A stretch of 64,000 nt of DNA from Longimicrobiales bacterium (GCA_951828585.1 OX639991.1:1830576-1894575); one strand, 5' to 3'; numbered from the stretch's first letter, positions 51,477-60,257 are shown. Made by a program: numbers and translations. The notes: generated by a model not told the origin, from the sequence alone.

Positions 51477-51773
51477 GTGGCGAAGCAAGAGCCGATGGAT
51501 CGAGCGCGGGACGAGTTGTTCAGTCATATACACCGTTGCGGCGTTCTGCAGGCACACGAAGAGGACCAGGATTCGTGGATGACGGAGACGATCGAATACC
51601 TGGCGGAGCGCTACCCGGACCTGGATGTGCAGGAGCTGACGCAGCTCAAGGCGGTAGGAATGCAGTTCTGCAAACCAGTGATCTCGCGGCTCAAGCGCGA
51701 GGAGCCGGCCGTACAGCCCGCGGTGGACGAGGAAGACACCGAGGCCCTGCTGGGCGCGCCCCGAGAGGCTTGA
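51477..51773 (+). CDS. Hypothetical protein
   Basis: 98 residues. AAGGAGGAG lies directly before the chosen GTG; an ATG follows six codons later. Acidic and helical (MDRARDELFSHIHRCGVLQ, DSWMTETIEYLAERYPDLDVQELTQLKAVGMQFCKPVI) with two Cys. The asparaginase gene follows 22 bases downstream. Not recognised; looks like a small conserved cytoplasmic protein. Confidence 0.6.
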   Translation: MAKQEPMDRARDELFSHIHRCGVLQAHEEDQDSWMTETIEYLAERYPDLDVQELTQLKAVGMQFCKPVISRLKREEPAVQPAVDEEDTEALLGAPREA

Positions 51774-51795
51774 CTACATTCGGGAGAAACAACAA

Positions 51796-52896
51796 ATGAC
51801 GAGTCGTCGTGACTTTCTGAAGACTTCGGCCGGGGTGGGGATGGGCGCCGCGGTCGGCATCGGTTCGCCCAAAGCGCTCACCGGTTCACCGGCGGTGCTG
51901 CGGAGCAGGGTCGCACCCGTCGCCGTCGCCAGCGGCAACGGAATGGAGGCCGTCGCGACCGCATTCCAGGCGGTTAGCGCGGGTGGGGACACGCTGGACG
52001 CCGTGGTCGAGGGCGTCAACATCGTCGAACGCGACCCCAACGACCGGTCCGTCGGCTACGGCGGGCTCCCGAATCTGGACGGCGTGGTCCAGCTGGACTC
52101 CTCCGTCATGCACGGCCCCAGCCGGGGCGCGGGCGCGGTCGCCTGCCTCGAGGGGATCAAGTCGCCCTCGCGGGTTGCCGTGGACGTGATGCGCTACACC
52201 GACCACGTGCTGCTTGTCGGCAAAGGGGCTCAGCGCTTCGCCGTGTCGATGGGCCACCAGGTGGAGGACCTCCTCACCGAGAGCACCCGGCGCAGGTGGA
52301 TCGAGTGGCGCGCGCGGATGAGCGCCACCGATGACTATCTCACGCCCGAGGAGGCGGGCTTGAAGGTTCCCCCCTTCGAGGACGAGGAAGACTACGGACT
52401 GGGACTGCTGGATTCCCACGACGGCGTCCGTCCGCAGGGGACGATAAACTGCAACGTCATCAACCAGGACGGTGACCTCTCCGGGGTCACCACTACTTCG
52501 GGACTGGCGTGGAAGATCCCGGGCCGGGTCGGCGATTCGCCGATCGTGGGCGCGGGCCTGTACGTCGACAACGATGTCGGGGCCTGCGGGTCCACCGGCC
52601 GCGGCGAGGCGGTCATCAAAACGTGCGGCTCCCACTCGGTCATTGAGTTGATGCGCTCGGGCATGTCCCCCGTGGATGCCTGCCTGGAGGCGCTTCGGCG
52701 CGTCGTGACCTTCACCGCCGAGGCGCGCCTCCAGAACGAGCAGGGACGTCCGAACTACAACGTGAACTACTACGCCGTGAACAAGAACGGCGACTACGGC
52801 GGCGCGGCCATCTGGTCTGGCGCACGCTTCGCGGTTTGCTCCGGGGGCGAGAGCCGCCGCGAGGACTCCGCCTATCTCTTCGAGAGGGGCAGTTGA
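51796..52896 (+). CDS. Exported N4-(beta-N-acetylglucosaminyl)-L-asparaginase / isoaspartyl peptidase (Ntn hydrolase)
   Basis: 366 residues. A Tat signal RRDFLKTSAGVGMGAAVG starts it. Ntn fold features: SGNGMEAVATAFQAVSAGGDTLDAV, ERDPNDRSVGYGGLPN, LDSSVMHG. The autoprocessing region QGTINCNVINQDGDLSGVTT has Thr as the likely nucleophile, followed by SPIVGAGLYVDNDVGACGSTGRGE. Probably hydrolyses glycosylasparagine or isoaspartyl bonds in the periplasm. Its stop overlaps the next gene's TTG. Confidence 0.88.
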   Translation: MTSRRDFLKTSAGVGMGAAVGIGSPKALTGSPAVLRSRVAPVAVASGNGMEAVATAFQAVSAGGDTLDAVVEGVNIVERDPNDRSVGYGGLPNLDGVVQLDSSVMHGPSRGAGAVACLEGIKSPSRVAVDVMRYTDHVLLVGKGAQRFAVSMGHQVEDLLTESTRRRWIEWRARMSATDDYLTPEEAGLKVPPFEDEEDYGLGLLDSHDGVRPQGTINCNVINQDGDLSGVTTTSGLAWKIPGRVGDSPIVGAGLYVDNDVGACGSTGRGEAVIKTCGSHSVIELMRSGMSPVDACLEALRRVVTFTAEARLQNEQGRPNYNVNYYAVNKNGDYGGAAIWSGARFAVCSGGESRREDSAYLFERGS

Positions 52897-53513
52897 GTAC
52901 CGGGGACGCCGGCCACGGCGAAGAAACCGGCCACGGCGAAGAAACCGGCCACGGCGAAGAAACCGGCCATGGTGAAGAAACCGGCCACGGCGAAGAAACC
53001 GGCCACGGTGAAGAAACCGGCCACGGTGAAGAAACCGGCCACGGCGAAGAAACCGGTCACGGCGAAGAAACCGGCCACGGCGAAGAAACCGGCCACGGCG
53101 AAGAAAACGGTCACGGCGAAGAAGGAGCAACGAGCCCGAAAAGGGTCAAACCCCCAAAGCCGAAGCCTCTCGGGTTCGGCGTGGAGGAGCTGGCCGAGGT
53201 CAAGAAGATGGAACGCCTGCACTGCTCCGGCCGGCAGGTGCCTTCTCCGATGGGAGGTTTCCTCATGGATCTGGGCGTCCGGCAGGAGCTGGACGGAACC
53301 AGCACGATCCTCTTCGAGTGCAAGACGTCCGCCCTGCGCTACCAGCTCCCGCTCAGGATCAGCACCTGGAGGGAGCGAAGGAAGGTGAGGGTCCAGGCCG
53401 ACGAAGGGCTGGATCCCCTCTGCCCGCGCGGCGAACTGGGACCTCCGCTGGTGCGCCGCGGGAAGGACTTCTTCTGCCCGCGCTGCAACATCATGTTCGG
53501 GAGGGTTCCGTAG
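52893..53513 (+). CDS. Protein with twelve TGHGEE-type repeats and a C-terminal Cys-containing domain
   Basis: 206 residues from a TTG overlapping the asparaginase stop (TTGA), with GAGAGGGG upstream. Residues about 6-78 are 12 near-perfect GHGEET repeats, His/Glu-rich and perhaps metal-binding. A basic Pro/Lys linker follows. The folded C-terminus has CSGRQVPSPMGGFLMDLGV, FECKTSAL, CPRGEL and the knuckle CPRCNIMF. Third-base changes among repeats keep this frame's amino acids but alter those of the alternative KKPATA frame, so this frame is preferred. Its stop overlaps the leuB start region. Confidence 0.68.
   Translation: MSTGDAGHGEETGHGEETGHGEETGHGEETGHGEETGHGEETGHGEETGHGEETGHGEETGHGEETGHGEENGHGEEGATSPKRVKPPKPKPLGFGVEELAEVKKMERLHCSGRQVPSPMGGFLMDLGVRQELDGTSTILFECKTSALRYQLPLRISTWRERRKVRVQADEGLDPLCPRGELGPPLVRRGKDFFCPRCNIMFGRVP
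52911..53126. repeat. Twelve-copy 18-base tandem repeat
   Basis: Unit GGCCACGGCGAAGAAACC repeated 12 times with few substitutions. Open in several frames on both strands: GHGEET, ATAKKP, and a hydrophobic VAGFFA frame on the minus strand. It lies within the preceding CDS. There are no spacers, so it is not a CRISPR array. Copy number may vary between strains. Confidence 0.95.
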
Positions 53514-54559
53514 CCAGAGTCGCGCTGATCGGAGGGGACGGAATCGGCCCCGAGGTCATCGGGGCGGCCGCGGAGGTCCTTTCTGCCGCCGCCGCCAAAC
53601 ACGGCTTCGACCTTACGCTCGACCACTGGGACCTGAACGCGGAACGCTTCCTGCGCGACGGCGTCACCATCACCGACGAAGAGCGCGACCGTCTCATCGA
53701 CGAGTACGACGCCGCGCTCCTCGGCGCCCTCGGCGACCCCCGCGTCCCCGGCAACGAACACACCCGCGACATCCTTCTAGGCCTCCGCTTCGGCGCGGAC
53801 CTGTACATCAACTTCCGTCCCTGCAAGCTCCTCGTCCCCGCCCTTTCCCCCCTCAGGGGCCCCCACCCGGCCACCGACATCGCCTTCTTCAGGGAGAACA
53901 CCGAGGGGCTGTACGTGGGCGTGGGGGGGAGCTTCAAGCGCGGCACCCCCGACGAAGTCGCGACCGAGCAGAGCGTCAACACCTGGAAGGGAGTTGACCG
54001 CATCGTGCGCGCGGCCTTCGAGTACGCGGCGGCGACCGGACGGGGACGCGTCACGCTGGTGGACAAGGCGAATGTGCTCCTTCACGAGGGGGGGCTGTGG
54101 CGGCGCGTCTTCGCCGAGGTGGGGGCCGCGTACACCGGCATCGTCCAGGACGCGATGTACGTCGACGCGATGGCGATGGACCTGGTGCGGCGTCCGGAAC
54201 GCTACGAGGTCGTGGTCACCTCCAACCTCTTCGGCGACATCCTGAGCGATCTGGGGGCGCAGGTGACGGGTGGGCTGGGGCTGGCGCCCTCGGGGAACCT
54301 CAACCCGGGGTCGTGGGCGCTCTTCGAACCGGTGCACGGGTCGGCGCCGGACATCGCCGGGCGTGGGATCGCGAACCCGCTGGCGGCCGTGGGATGCGTG
54401 AGCCTTGCCTTTGAACATCTGGGCATGGGCGAGGCGGCGGCCGCCGTGGACGAGTGCATCGTGGCGTCGATTCGGGAGGGCATCACCACGCCTGACCTGG
54501 GAGGAGGTGCCACGACTCGGTCGGTTGGGGAGTGGATGGCCGGACGGTTGCGCGGGTGA
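53510..54559 (+). CDS. leuB: 3-isopropylmalate dehydrogenase family protein
   Basis: 349 residues. N-terminus ARVALIGGDGIGPEVIGAA, substrate region GLRFGADLYINFRPCKL, FFRENTEGLYVGVGGSFKRG, VTLVDKANVLLHEGGLW, metal site DAMAMDLVRRPERY, NLFGDILSDLGAQVTGG and FEPVHGSAPDIAGRGIANPL. Leucine pathway; tartrate or 3-isopropylmalate-like substrates cannot be told apart here. The start is odd: no ATG, GTG or TTG near the family N-terminus. GGGAGGG sits before a GTA that overlaps the previous TAG; a CTG at 53483 is the other option. Confidence 0.85.
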   Translation, partial: VARVALIGGDGIGPEVIGAAAEVLSAAAAKHGFDLTLDHWDLNAERFLRDGVTITDEERDRLIDEYDAALLGALGDPRVPGNEHTRDILLGLRFGADLYINFRPCKLLVPALSPLRGPHPATDIAFFRENTEGLYVGVGGSFKRGTPDEVATEQSVNTWKGVDRIVRAAFEYAAATGRGRVTLVDKANVLLHEGGLWRRVFAEVGAAYTGIVQDAMYVDAMAMDLVRRPERYEVVVTSNLFGDILSDLGAQVTGGLGLAPSGNLNPGSWALFEPVHGSAPDIAGRGIANPLAAVGCVSLAFEHLGMGEAAAAVDECIVASIREGITTPDLGGGATTRSVGEWMAGRLRG

Positions 54560-54781
54560 GGCGCTCCCTGCGGCTGTCGGCGGCCCGGCGTCCCGCTTCC
54601 GGAGATGGCCGCGCCTTGAACCCCCCCTTCTCCCGCAAGTAGCTTTCAGCCCCTTCACGAAGGGAACCCGCGGGAGCAGGCGGAGGCGAAGTGGGTAGGC
54701 AGGGTCGATGCGGAAGAGGTCGTGCGGGGGTCCGGGCAAATGAAACAGCAAAAGGCGGGAAGACCGCCACGGGAGCGATAC

Positions 54782-55987
54782 ATGGGAACGCAGGGCTTCG
54801 AGAAGGAAGTGGTCTTCCTTTCCGGGAAGCGCACCCCCTTCGGCACCTTCGGCGGGTCACTCAGGGACTTCACCGCGACCGACCTCGGCGCGCACTCGGC
54901 CACCGCGGCGCTGGAAGCCGCCGGGATCGAGCCCGCGCAGGTGGGCCACGTCTTCTACGGCAACGCCCTGCAGACATCCGCCGACGCCATCTACCTGGCG
55001 CGGCACGTGGGTTTGCGTGCAGGCGTCCCCCACGAAGCGGGGGCCCTCACGGTGAACCGGCTGTGCGGCAGCGGCTTCCAGGCCATCGTGTCGGGCGCGC
55101 AGGAGATCCTGCTCGGCGGCACCGAGGTGGCGCTCTGCGGCGGCTCCGAATCGATGAGCCAGGCGCCGCATGTGGTCCGCGGCGCCCGTTGGGGACAGCT
55201 GCGGCTCGGGCCGGCCGGCAAGGGCTTCGAGGACACCCTCTGGGAGGCGCTTCTGGACTCGCACTGCGGACTCACCATGGCGCAGACCGCCGAGGAGCTT
55301 GCTGAGCGGTACGGCGTGACCCGCGAAGAGGCGGACCAGGTGGCGGTGAACAGCCAGAGGCGGGCCAGGGCGGCCTGGGACGAGGGCCGCTACGACGCCG
55401 AGGTGGCGCCGGTCACCGTGCGGACACGCAAGGGCGAAACACAGTTCGCCGTGGACGAGCACATGCGCCCCGACACGACCCTGGAAGCGCTGGGGCGGCT
55501 GCGCCCGTACTTCAAGAAGGACGGCCTGGTCACGGCGGGCAACGCCAGCGGCATCGGCGACGGAGCGGCCTCGGTGGTACTCGCCGAGCGGAGCTGGGCC
55601 GACGCCAACGGTGCGACGCCGATCGGCCGCCTGGTCTCGTGGGGGTTCGCCGGCGTCGATCCGCGCATCATGGGGCTTGGACCCGCGCCCGCCGCCCGGT
55701 CCGCGCTCGCCGCCGCCGGGCTCTCGCTGGAGGAGATGGATCTGGTCGAGGTCAACGAGGCATTCGCGGCCCAGTACAAGGCCGTCGAGAAGGAGCTGGG
55801 GCTGGACCCCGAACGCACCAACGTGAACGGTGGCGCGATCGCGATCACGCATCCGCTGGCCGCTTCGGGGGCGAGGATCACGCTGCACCTGCTCCATGAA
55901 CTGCGGCAGCGGGGCGCGCGGTACGGTCTCGGGTCGGCGTGCATCGGGGGTGGCCAGGGTGGTGCGGTTGTGGTCGAGGCGTACTGA
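54782..55987 (+). CDS. Acetyl-CoA acetyltransferase (thiolase)
   Basis: 401 residues. Nucleophile Cys95 in NRLCGSGFQAI, GGSESMSQAPHV, VNEAFAAQYKAVEKELG, His in ITHPLAASGARI and Cys in GSACIGGGQGGA are all present. The family start VVFLSGKRTPFGTFGG and the nearby GGAGCG support the ATG at 54782. It condenses or cleaves acetoacetyl-CoA. Partner enzymes are encoded at 56.9 kb and 61.9 kb. Confidence 0.93.
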   Translation: MGTQGFEKEVVFLSGKRTPFGTFGGSLRDFTATDLGAHSATAALEAAGIEPAQVGHVFYGNALQTSADAIYLARHVGLRAGVPHEAGALTVNRLCGSGFQAIVSGAQEILLGGTEVALCGGSESMSQAPHVVRGARWGQLRLGPAGKGFEDTLWEALLDSHCGLTMAQTAEELAERYGVTREEADQVAVNSQRRARAAWDEGRYDAEVAPVTVRTRKGETQFAVDEHMRPDTTLEALGRLRPYFKKDGLVTAGNASGIGDGAASVVLAERSWADANGATPIGRLVSWGFAGVDPRIMGLGPAPAARSALAAAGLSLEEMDLVEVNEAFAAQYKAVEKELGLDPERTNVNGGAIAITHPLAASGARITLHLLHELRQRGARYGLGSACIGGGQGGAVVVEAY

Positions 55988-56008
55988 GGCAGCTGGACGA
56001 ATGCGCCG

Positions 56009-56908
56009 ATGAGTTCCCGGGGACCGCTGACGCGGCGCGATTTCGACGAGGTCATGCGGCGGGCGGCCGAGCTCGCCGGTGACGATCCGGGGGGCGCCGA
56101 AGACGCGTTCAGCGATGCGGAGGTGGTGCGCATCGGGCGCGAGGTGGGGTTGCCTGAGCGGCATGTGCGCCGAGCGCTGGCCGAGCAGCGGGCCACGGGT
56201 GGCGGGGCGGGGAAGGGGTTGAGGGACGGTTGGCGGATGTTGCTCCTGCGTGACGAGGTGACGGCGAGCCGCACCATCAAGCGGTCCAGGGCACGCGTTC
56301 GGCGGGAGCTGGACGACTTCATGGTGGGCGGCCAGCTGCTGCAGCGGGTGCGCCGCAAGGACGACCTGCTCCAGTACAGGCCCGCGGTCGACTGGGTGTC
56401 GAGGGTGGCGCGCGCGGCCAGCTTCAGGTCGCGGCAGCACTACGTCGCGTCGGCGCGGCTCGTCGAGGTCCGGCTGGATCGGATGGATGCCGAATCTACG
56501 CAGGTGGAGGTCCGGGTGGATCCGGGAATCGCGGGGAACTACCGGAACTGGTGGGTCCTGGCCGCCGGCACGACGGGGGTGGCGGCGGGGGTGGGTGTCG
56601 GCATGAGCCTGCCTCCCTCGCTGTTCGCGGTCGGAGCGTTTGTCGCGGCCGGTGTGGCCACCGGTGTGCTGACCTCGTTGCTGGTGGCCATGCTGGCCGG
56701 TCCGGGATTCCGCCGCCGGGTGGCCGACGTGCAGTCCGAGGTCGAGGGGATCCTGGACGGCCTCGAGAGGGAGAAGGGACTCGAGCCGCCGCCGCCCGCG
56801 TGGCGGAGATGGGTGCGGCGCCACTTCCACGGCGTGGCGCGCGAAATGATGGAGACACCGGGAGATTCACAACAACAGGGAGATCCGACTTGGCGATCGA
56901 AAGAGTAG
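56009..56908 (+). CDS. Hypothetical membrane protein with two central helices
   Basis: 299 residues. The N-terminal soluble part (RRDFDEVMRRAAELAGD, VVRIGREVGLPERHVRRALAEQ) resembles a small helical DNA-binding-like module. The middle is basic (KRSRARVRRELDDFMVGG). Two membrane helices (WWVLAAGTTGVAAGVGVGM, SLFAVGAFVAAGVATGVL) are followed by a charged tail. It overlaps the next gene by 19 bases. Family not recognised. Confidence 0.65.
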   Translation: MSSRGPLTRRDFDEVMRRAAELAGDDPGGAEDAFSDAEVVRIGREVGLPERHVRRALAEQRATGGGAGKGLRDGWRMLLLRDEVTASRTIKRSRARVRRELDDFMVGGQLLQRVRRKDDLLQYRPAVDWVSRVARAASFRSRQHYVASARLVEVRLDRMDAESTQVEVRVDPGIAGNYRNWWVLAAGTTGVAAGVGVGMSLPPSLFAVGAFVAAGVATGVLTSLLVAMLAGPGFRRRVADVQSEVEGILDGLEREKGLEPPPPAWRRWVRRHFHGVAREMMETPGDSQQQGDPTWRSKE

Positions 56909-57768
56909 GCGTGGCCGGCTGCGGCCTCATGGGGAGCGGCATCGTGGAGGTGTCCGCGAAGGCGGGTTGCGACGTGGTGGTGCGCGAGATCGATGACGGC
57001 GCGCTCGCGGCCGGGAAGGCCAGGATCGTGAAGTCGCTGGACCGGGCGGTGGGGAAGGGGAAGCTGGACCCCGCGGCCCGCGACGAGGCGCTGGCGCGGA
57101 TCACCTTCACCACTTCATTGGACGACTTCGCGGACCGCGACCTGGTGATCGAGGCGATCATCGAGTCGCTCGACGCCAAGAACGAGCTGTTCGGCTACCT
57201 CGACGGCGTGTGCCCCGAAGGGACGATCTTCGCCTCCAACACGAGTTCGCTCACGGTCACGGACATGGCGGCGGCCACCTCACGCCCCCAACGCTTCGTG
57301 GGCCTCCACTTCTTCAACCCCGTGCCGGTCATGAAACTGGTCGAGGTCGTCCGCACGATCGTCACCAGCCAGGAGACTTTCGACGCTGCCTCCGCCTTCG
57401 CCAAACGCGTCGGGAAGGTGCCCATCGCCGCGCGCGACAACTCCGGCTTCGTGGTCAACCTGCTCCTCGTCCCCTACATGCTGGACGCGATCCGGCAGCT
57501 GGAACGCGGCGTCGCAACGATCGAGGACATCGACAAGGCGATGACGCTGGGGTGCGGATATCCGATGGGTCCCTTCACGCTCGGCGACTTCGTGGGACTC
57601 GACACGCTCATGCACGTCGCCGAGATCATGTACGGCGAGTACCGCGAAGAACGCTACGCAGCCCCGCCGCTCTTGAAGCGCCTGGTGGCGATGGGGCGGT
57701 ACGGACGCAAGACGGGCGCGGGTTTCTACGACTGGACGCCCGAAGGGCCAGTGGCCCTGAAGGTGTGA
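56890..57768 (+). CDS. 3-hydroxyacyl-CoA dehydrogenase (3-hydroxybutyryl-CoA dehydrogenase-like)
   Basis: 292 residues from a TTG with GGGAGAT upstream. NAD-binding VGVAGCGLMGSGIVEV, then ESLDAKNELF, FASNTSSL, catalytic HFFNPVPVMKLVEVV and the C-terminal helical domain LVPYMLDAIRQLERGVA, MTLGCGYPMGPFTLGDFVGLD. The length and sequence match the short Hbd/PaaH group. It reduces acetoacetyl-CoA or oxidises 3-hydroxybutyryl-CoA. Confidence 0.92.
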   Translation: MAIERVGVAGCGLMGSGIVEVSAKAGCDVVVREIDDGALAAGKARIVKSLDRAVGKGKLDPAARDEALARITFTTSLDDFADRDLVIEAIIESLDAKNELFGYLDGVCPEGTIFASNTSSLTVTDMAAATSRPQRFVGLHFFNPVPVMKLVEVVRTIVTSQETFDAASAFAKRVGKVPIAARDNSGFVVNLLLVPYMLDAIRQLERGVATIEDIDKAMTLGCGYPMGPFTLGDFVGLDTLMHVAEIMYGEYREERYAAPPLLKRLVAMGRYGRKTGAGFYDWTPEGPVALKV

Positions 57769-57827
57769 GGGTGGGGGAAGGTCCCCCGAAGTCAGCCAGG
57801 CAGGTTAGCCAGACGAGGCTCGCCAAG

Positions 57828-58025
57828 CTACCGGCGCGTGCCTCGCCGCTGCCGCCTGCGCTCGCGGCGAATCGCCGCCTCCCGCCGCCGCTTCCGCTGT
57901 GCGCTCGGCTTCTCGTAGAACCGGCGCTTCCTGAGCTCGGAGTAGAGCCCGGAGCGCTGCACCTTGCGCTTGAACCTGCGAAGAGCCCTTTCCAGGCTCT
58001 CGTTTTCCTTGACGAAGACTTCCAA
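57828..58025 (-). CDS. rpsU: 30S ribosomal protein bS21
   Basis: 65 residues from TTG with GGGGTG six bases upstream. A GTG at 58034 would add three residues. [45 protein letters not shown] is diagnostic of S21. The extended Arg-rich C-terminus is usual for the protein. It lies alone, convergent with the dehydrogenase gene. Confidence 0.93.
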   Translation of the reverse strand: MEVFVKENESLERALRRFKRKVQRSGLYSELRKRRFYEKPSAQRKRRREAAIRRERRRQRRGTRR

Positions 58026-58294
58026 CCGAATCACCCCGCTGTGAGGCCGTTCATGTTTGCCGGGAACGCCCGGCGCGTTCAAAAGGCCGCCTGAAGCCCC
58101 GCTCCAGCCGGCCGCGTCATCGGAAGAAGTCCGGAGACGGACGCTAATGATAGACCCGGGGGACACTGGCTGGCAAGTCGAAGTCGAAGTCGAGTCGCCC
58201 CGGCTGTCGTCCCCCAAGGCCGTTCGTCCCCCAGCCCTTGCGCGGCCCGTAAACAAATGCTTACGATTTGCCCCCATTTTCAACCGGCTCGCTC

Positions 58295-59242
58295 ATGCAT
58301 CCGACCACCACGACGGAAAGCCGCCCCGAGGCGATGGCCGATGTGCCGGGGATCTGTGAACTCCCCCTCACTCGCGCCGTGGTGCAGTACCGTGATGCCC
58401 ACGAACTGAATCGTTCCGGCGGGCGGATCCAGGACATCGGGCTGGCGGTCGTGGTCGAAGGACGGTTCGCGTCCTCTGTGCGCGCCATGGACCTCGGTTC
58501 TGCGGAGGTGAAGTACCTGAATCTCGCCTCCGAACTGGTGATTCTGGACTGGGTGTACGATCCCACGCTGGCGCACATCCGCGCCCTGGCGGCAGCCGGA
58601 CGGGATGCGGCGGCCACCGTCGGCCTGGGCCCCTCCGGCGAACTCAGGCGGTACTGCTTCGATCTGGCGCTGCGGGTGCTCGATCGGCGCGGCTTCTCTC
58701 ATCTGACGCGTCCCACCCTGCTCAGGATCGGCTTCCGCGATCTCTGCAAGGATCTGGATCTGCACGAGAGCACCGTCGTCCGCATCGTCACGGGAAGGGA
58801 CGAAGTCACCCGTGTCCATCTCGACTACGACGCGAACGCACTCGTCTTCCGCTCGGCCGGGCCCTCGCTCGGGACGAAGATGAAAGCCTCGATTCGGGAG
58901 ATCTTCCCGCAGCTGCCGATCCAGCGGCCGGCCGCCGACGATGTGGGCGGGTCAACGGCCTGGCAGGTGCGCTTTGGCGTGCCAGTGACCTTCGCCGAAC
59001 TTCGCGCCAGCCTGCTGGCCATGCGGCGGGGTCTCAACCACCTCTTCGCCCGCTTCGAGCCCGAAAGATTCCGGTCGGTCGAGGGCCTGCTGGACACCTT
59101 CGGCGAACGCGCCACGCTGGATCTTCTGGCTCGCCAAGGCGGGGAAGGGGACTGGCGGGAAACCCGGGACCGGAGCCCGTCCCAAAGACAGGGCGCCTCC
59201 GCGGCGGCGGTCGACCACACCACTGCGATGTCGGTTCACTGA
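58295..59242 (+). CDS. Hypothetical soluble protein
   Basis: 315 residues. The ATG follows an AT-rich stretch (58247-58268) that contains GTAA..TTAC half-sites. No signal peptide. Mixed alpha/beta content (LPLTRAVVQYRDAHELNRS, IQDIGLAVVVEGRFASS, KYLNLASELVILDWVYD; later RPTLLRIGFRDLCKDLDLHESTVVRIVTG). The latter could be a helix-turn-helix-like segment. The C-terminus is polar and disordered. A second unknown gene follows 15 bases downstream. Confidence 0.65.
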   Translation: MHPTTTTESRPEAMADVPGICELPLTRAVVQYRDAHELNRSGGRIQDIGLAVVVEGRFASSVRAMDLGSAEVKYLNLASELVILDWVYDPTLAHIRALAAAGRDAAATVGLGPSGELRRYCFDLALRVLDRRGFSHLTRPTLLRIGFRDLCKDLDLHESTVVRIVTGRDEVTRVHLDYDANALVFRSAGPSLGTKMKASIREIFPQLPIQRPAADDVGGSTAWQVRFGVPVTFAELRASLLAMRRGLNHLFARFEPERFRSVEGLLDTFGERATLDLLARQGGEGDWRETRDRSPSQRQGASAAAVDHTTAMSVH

Positions 59243-59257
59243 ACGAGGATACAGACC

Positions 59258-59842
59258 ATGGACCAGAGCGTCGCGAAGGCGTGGGCCATCCCACGGGACC
59301 GCCCCACCGAGACACCGGAGGTACTGTACTTTCGGTATCTTGCCTACCGGCGGCGCCACGCCGACCGACTCGTCCGGCTGATTCCCCGCGACGCGGTCCG
59401 CGACCTGTACGGGAAGGCGCGCGACTGGGCCCTCGAGGAGGGGGTTCACGACTCGCGCGACCCGATGGCCACCCTGACCCGCTTCGCCGAGTACCTCCTG
59501 CCCCTGCCACCCTTCGAGGTGTGGTTGGCCGACAGGGCCATCCACCCCATCCGTCACATCGAGGATTCGAGCCGGACATCGCCGGTGTCGCCCCCGGCGC
59601 AGCCCGCCAGGGTCGAAGAGCGTCGATTCGTCTACGAGGGCCGGATCTGGGTTGCCTCGCTGCACGTCTTCGCGGTCGGCGCCCGGTGGCGGGGATTCCT
59701 GCGTTTCCGCCAATCGGGCCACGCGCGCCGGTATCACACGGCCCACATTTTCCTGGAGGAGACGGCCCGGGAGGTGCGGAGGAGTTTCCGGGGGTTCGAC
59801 GGGGCTGCGTTGGGGGCGTTTCTGCGCTCCGTGCTGCCCTGA
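59258..59842 (+). CDS. Hypothetical soluble protein
   Basis: 194 residues. GAGGATACAG precedes the ATG. No membrane segment. Rich in Arg and aromatic residues (PEVLYFRYLAYRRRHADRLV, RWRGFLRFRQSGHARRYHTAHIFLEETAREV). The second half looks like a beta-alpha fold. It is probably co-transcribed with the preceding gene. Not recognised. Confidence 0.6.
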   Translation: MDQSVAKAWAIPRDRPTETPEVLYFRYLAYRRRHADRLVRLIPRDAVRDLYGKARDWALEEGVHDSRDPMATLTRFAEYLLPLPPFEVWLADRAIHPIRHIEDSSRTSPVSPPAQPARVEERRFVYEGRIWVASLHVFAVGARWRGFLRFRQSGHARRYHTAHIFLEETAREVRRSFRGFDGAALGAFLRSVLP

Positions 59843-59880
59843 CAAGGGGGACCGAAACGGCCTTCTGCACCGACCTATTC

Positions 59881-60240
59881 CTACTCTGTTTTTTGCGAAA
59901 AATCCGTTTCTGTTTCCCATCCCGTCGTGCATTCGGCGAATGTATACAAACCGTTATCGTCTTGGCACTTAGACCGCATCGCCTCCGTAACGCACAGATT
60001 GGGAAACTCCCCCGGAAACAGGTGGTTTACCGGTGAAGGCGCATTTTCGTAACTCGTTTTAGGACAACGAGTTAGGTAAACCAGGAGTCCGAAGGACCCC
60101 TCCTTGCGAATCCACAGTCCCGTCCCATATTGTTGATCGCCTGCCCAAAACGCCGACACGACGAATGCGGAGACCCCGTGAGCTCCCCGCTCCGCGGATG
60201 GTTCCGCCAAGAAACCGAACAGGAATCCAAACTTCTTCAT
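59881..60240 (-). CDS. Possible small protein opposite an AT-rich region
   Basis: 119 residues. Starts MKKFGFLFGFLAEPSAERG and is open over lower-GC DNA. Composition is plausible for a protein (five Cys; CVTEAMRSKCQ, TFAECTTGWE), but no ribosome site is seen and the frame spans the long hairpin at 60023-60083. It is divergent from the ribbon-helix-helix gene. It may be spurious. Confidence 0.35.
   Translation of the reverse strand: MKKFGFLFGFLAEPSAERGAHGVSAFVVSAFWAGDQQYGTGLWIRKEGSFGLLVYLTRCPKTSYENAPSPVNHLFPGEFPNLCVTEAMRSKCQDDNGLYTFAECTTGWETETDFSQKTE
60023..60083. other. Nested inverted repeat
   Basis: Outer arms TGGTTTACC (60023-60031) and GGTAAACCA (60075-60083); inner arms AACTCGTT (60051-60058) and AACGAGTT (60066-60073) with a 7-base loop. 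Both stems are perfect. It lies in the 415-base interval between genes at 59842 and 60258 and could be a terminator, RNA structure or recombination site. Confidence 0.55.
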
Positions 60241-60257
60241 ACAGGGGTCCAGTGCTC

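Noticed and set aside
52911-53126. CRISPR-like array
   Set aside because: The 18-base units are contiguous, without spacers, and lie within a coding sequence.
52969-53388. KKPATA repeat protein, histone H1- or AlgP-like, in the alternative frame
   Set aside because: Substitutions among repeat units change amino acids in this frame but are silent in GHGEET, and the plausible C-terminal domain is in the other frame.
54857-56830. 657-codon open frame opposite the thiolase and the following gene
   Set aside because: Shadow frame spanning two real genes; Arg/Pro/His-rich with no motifs.
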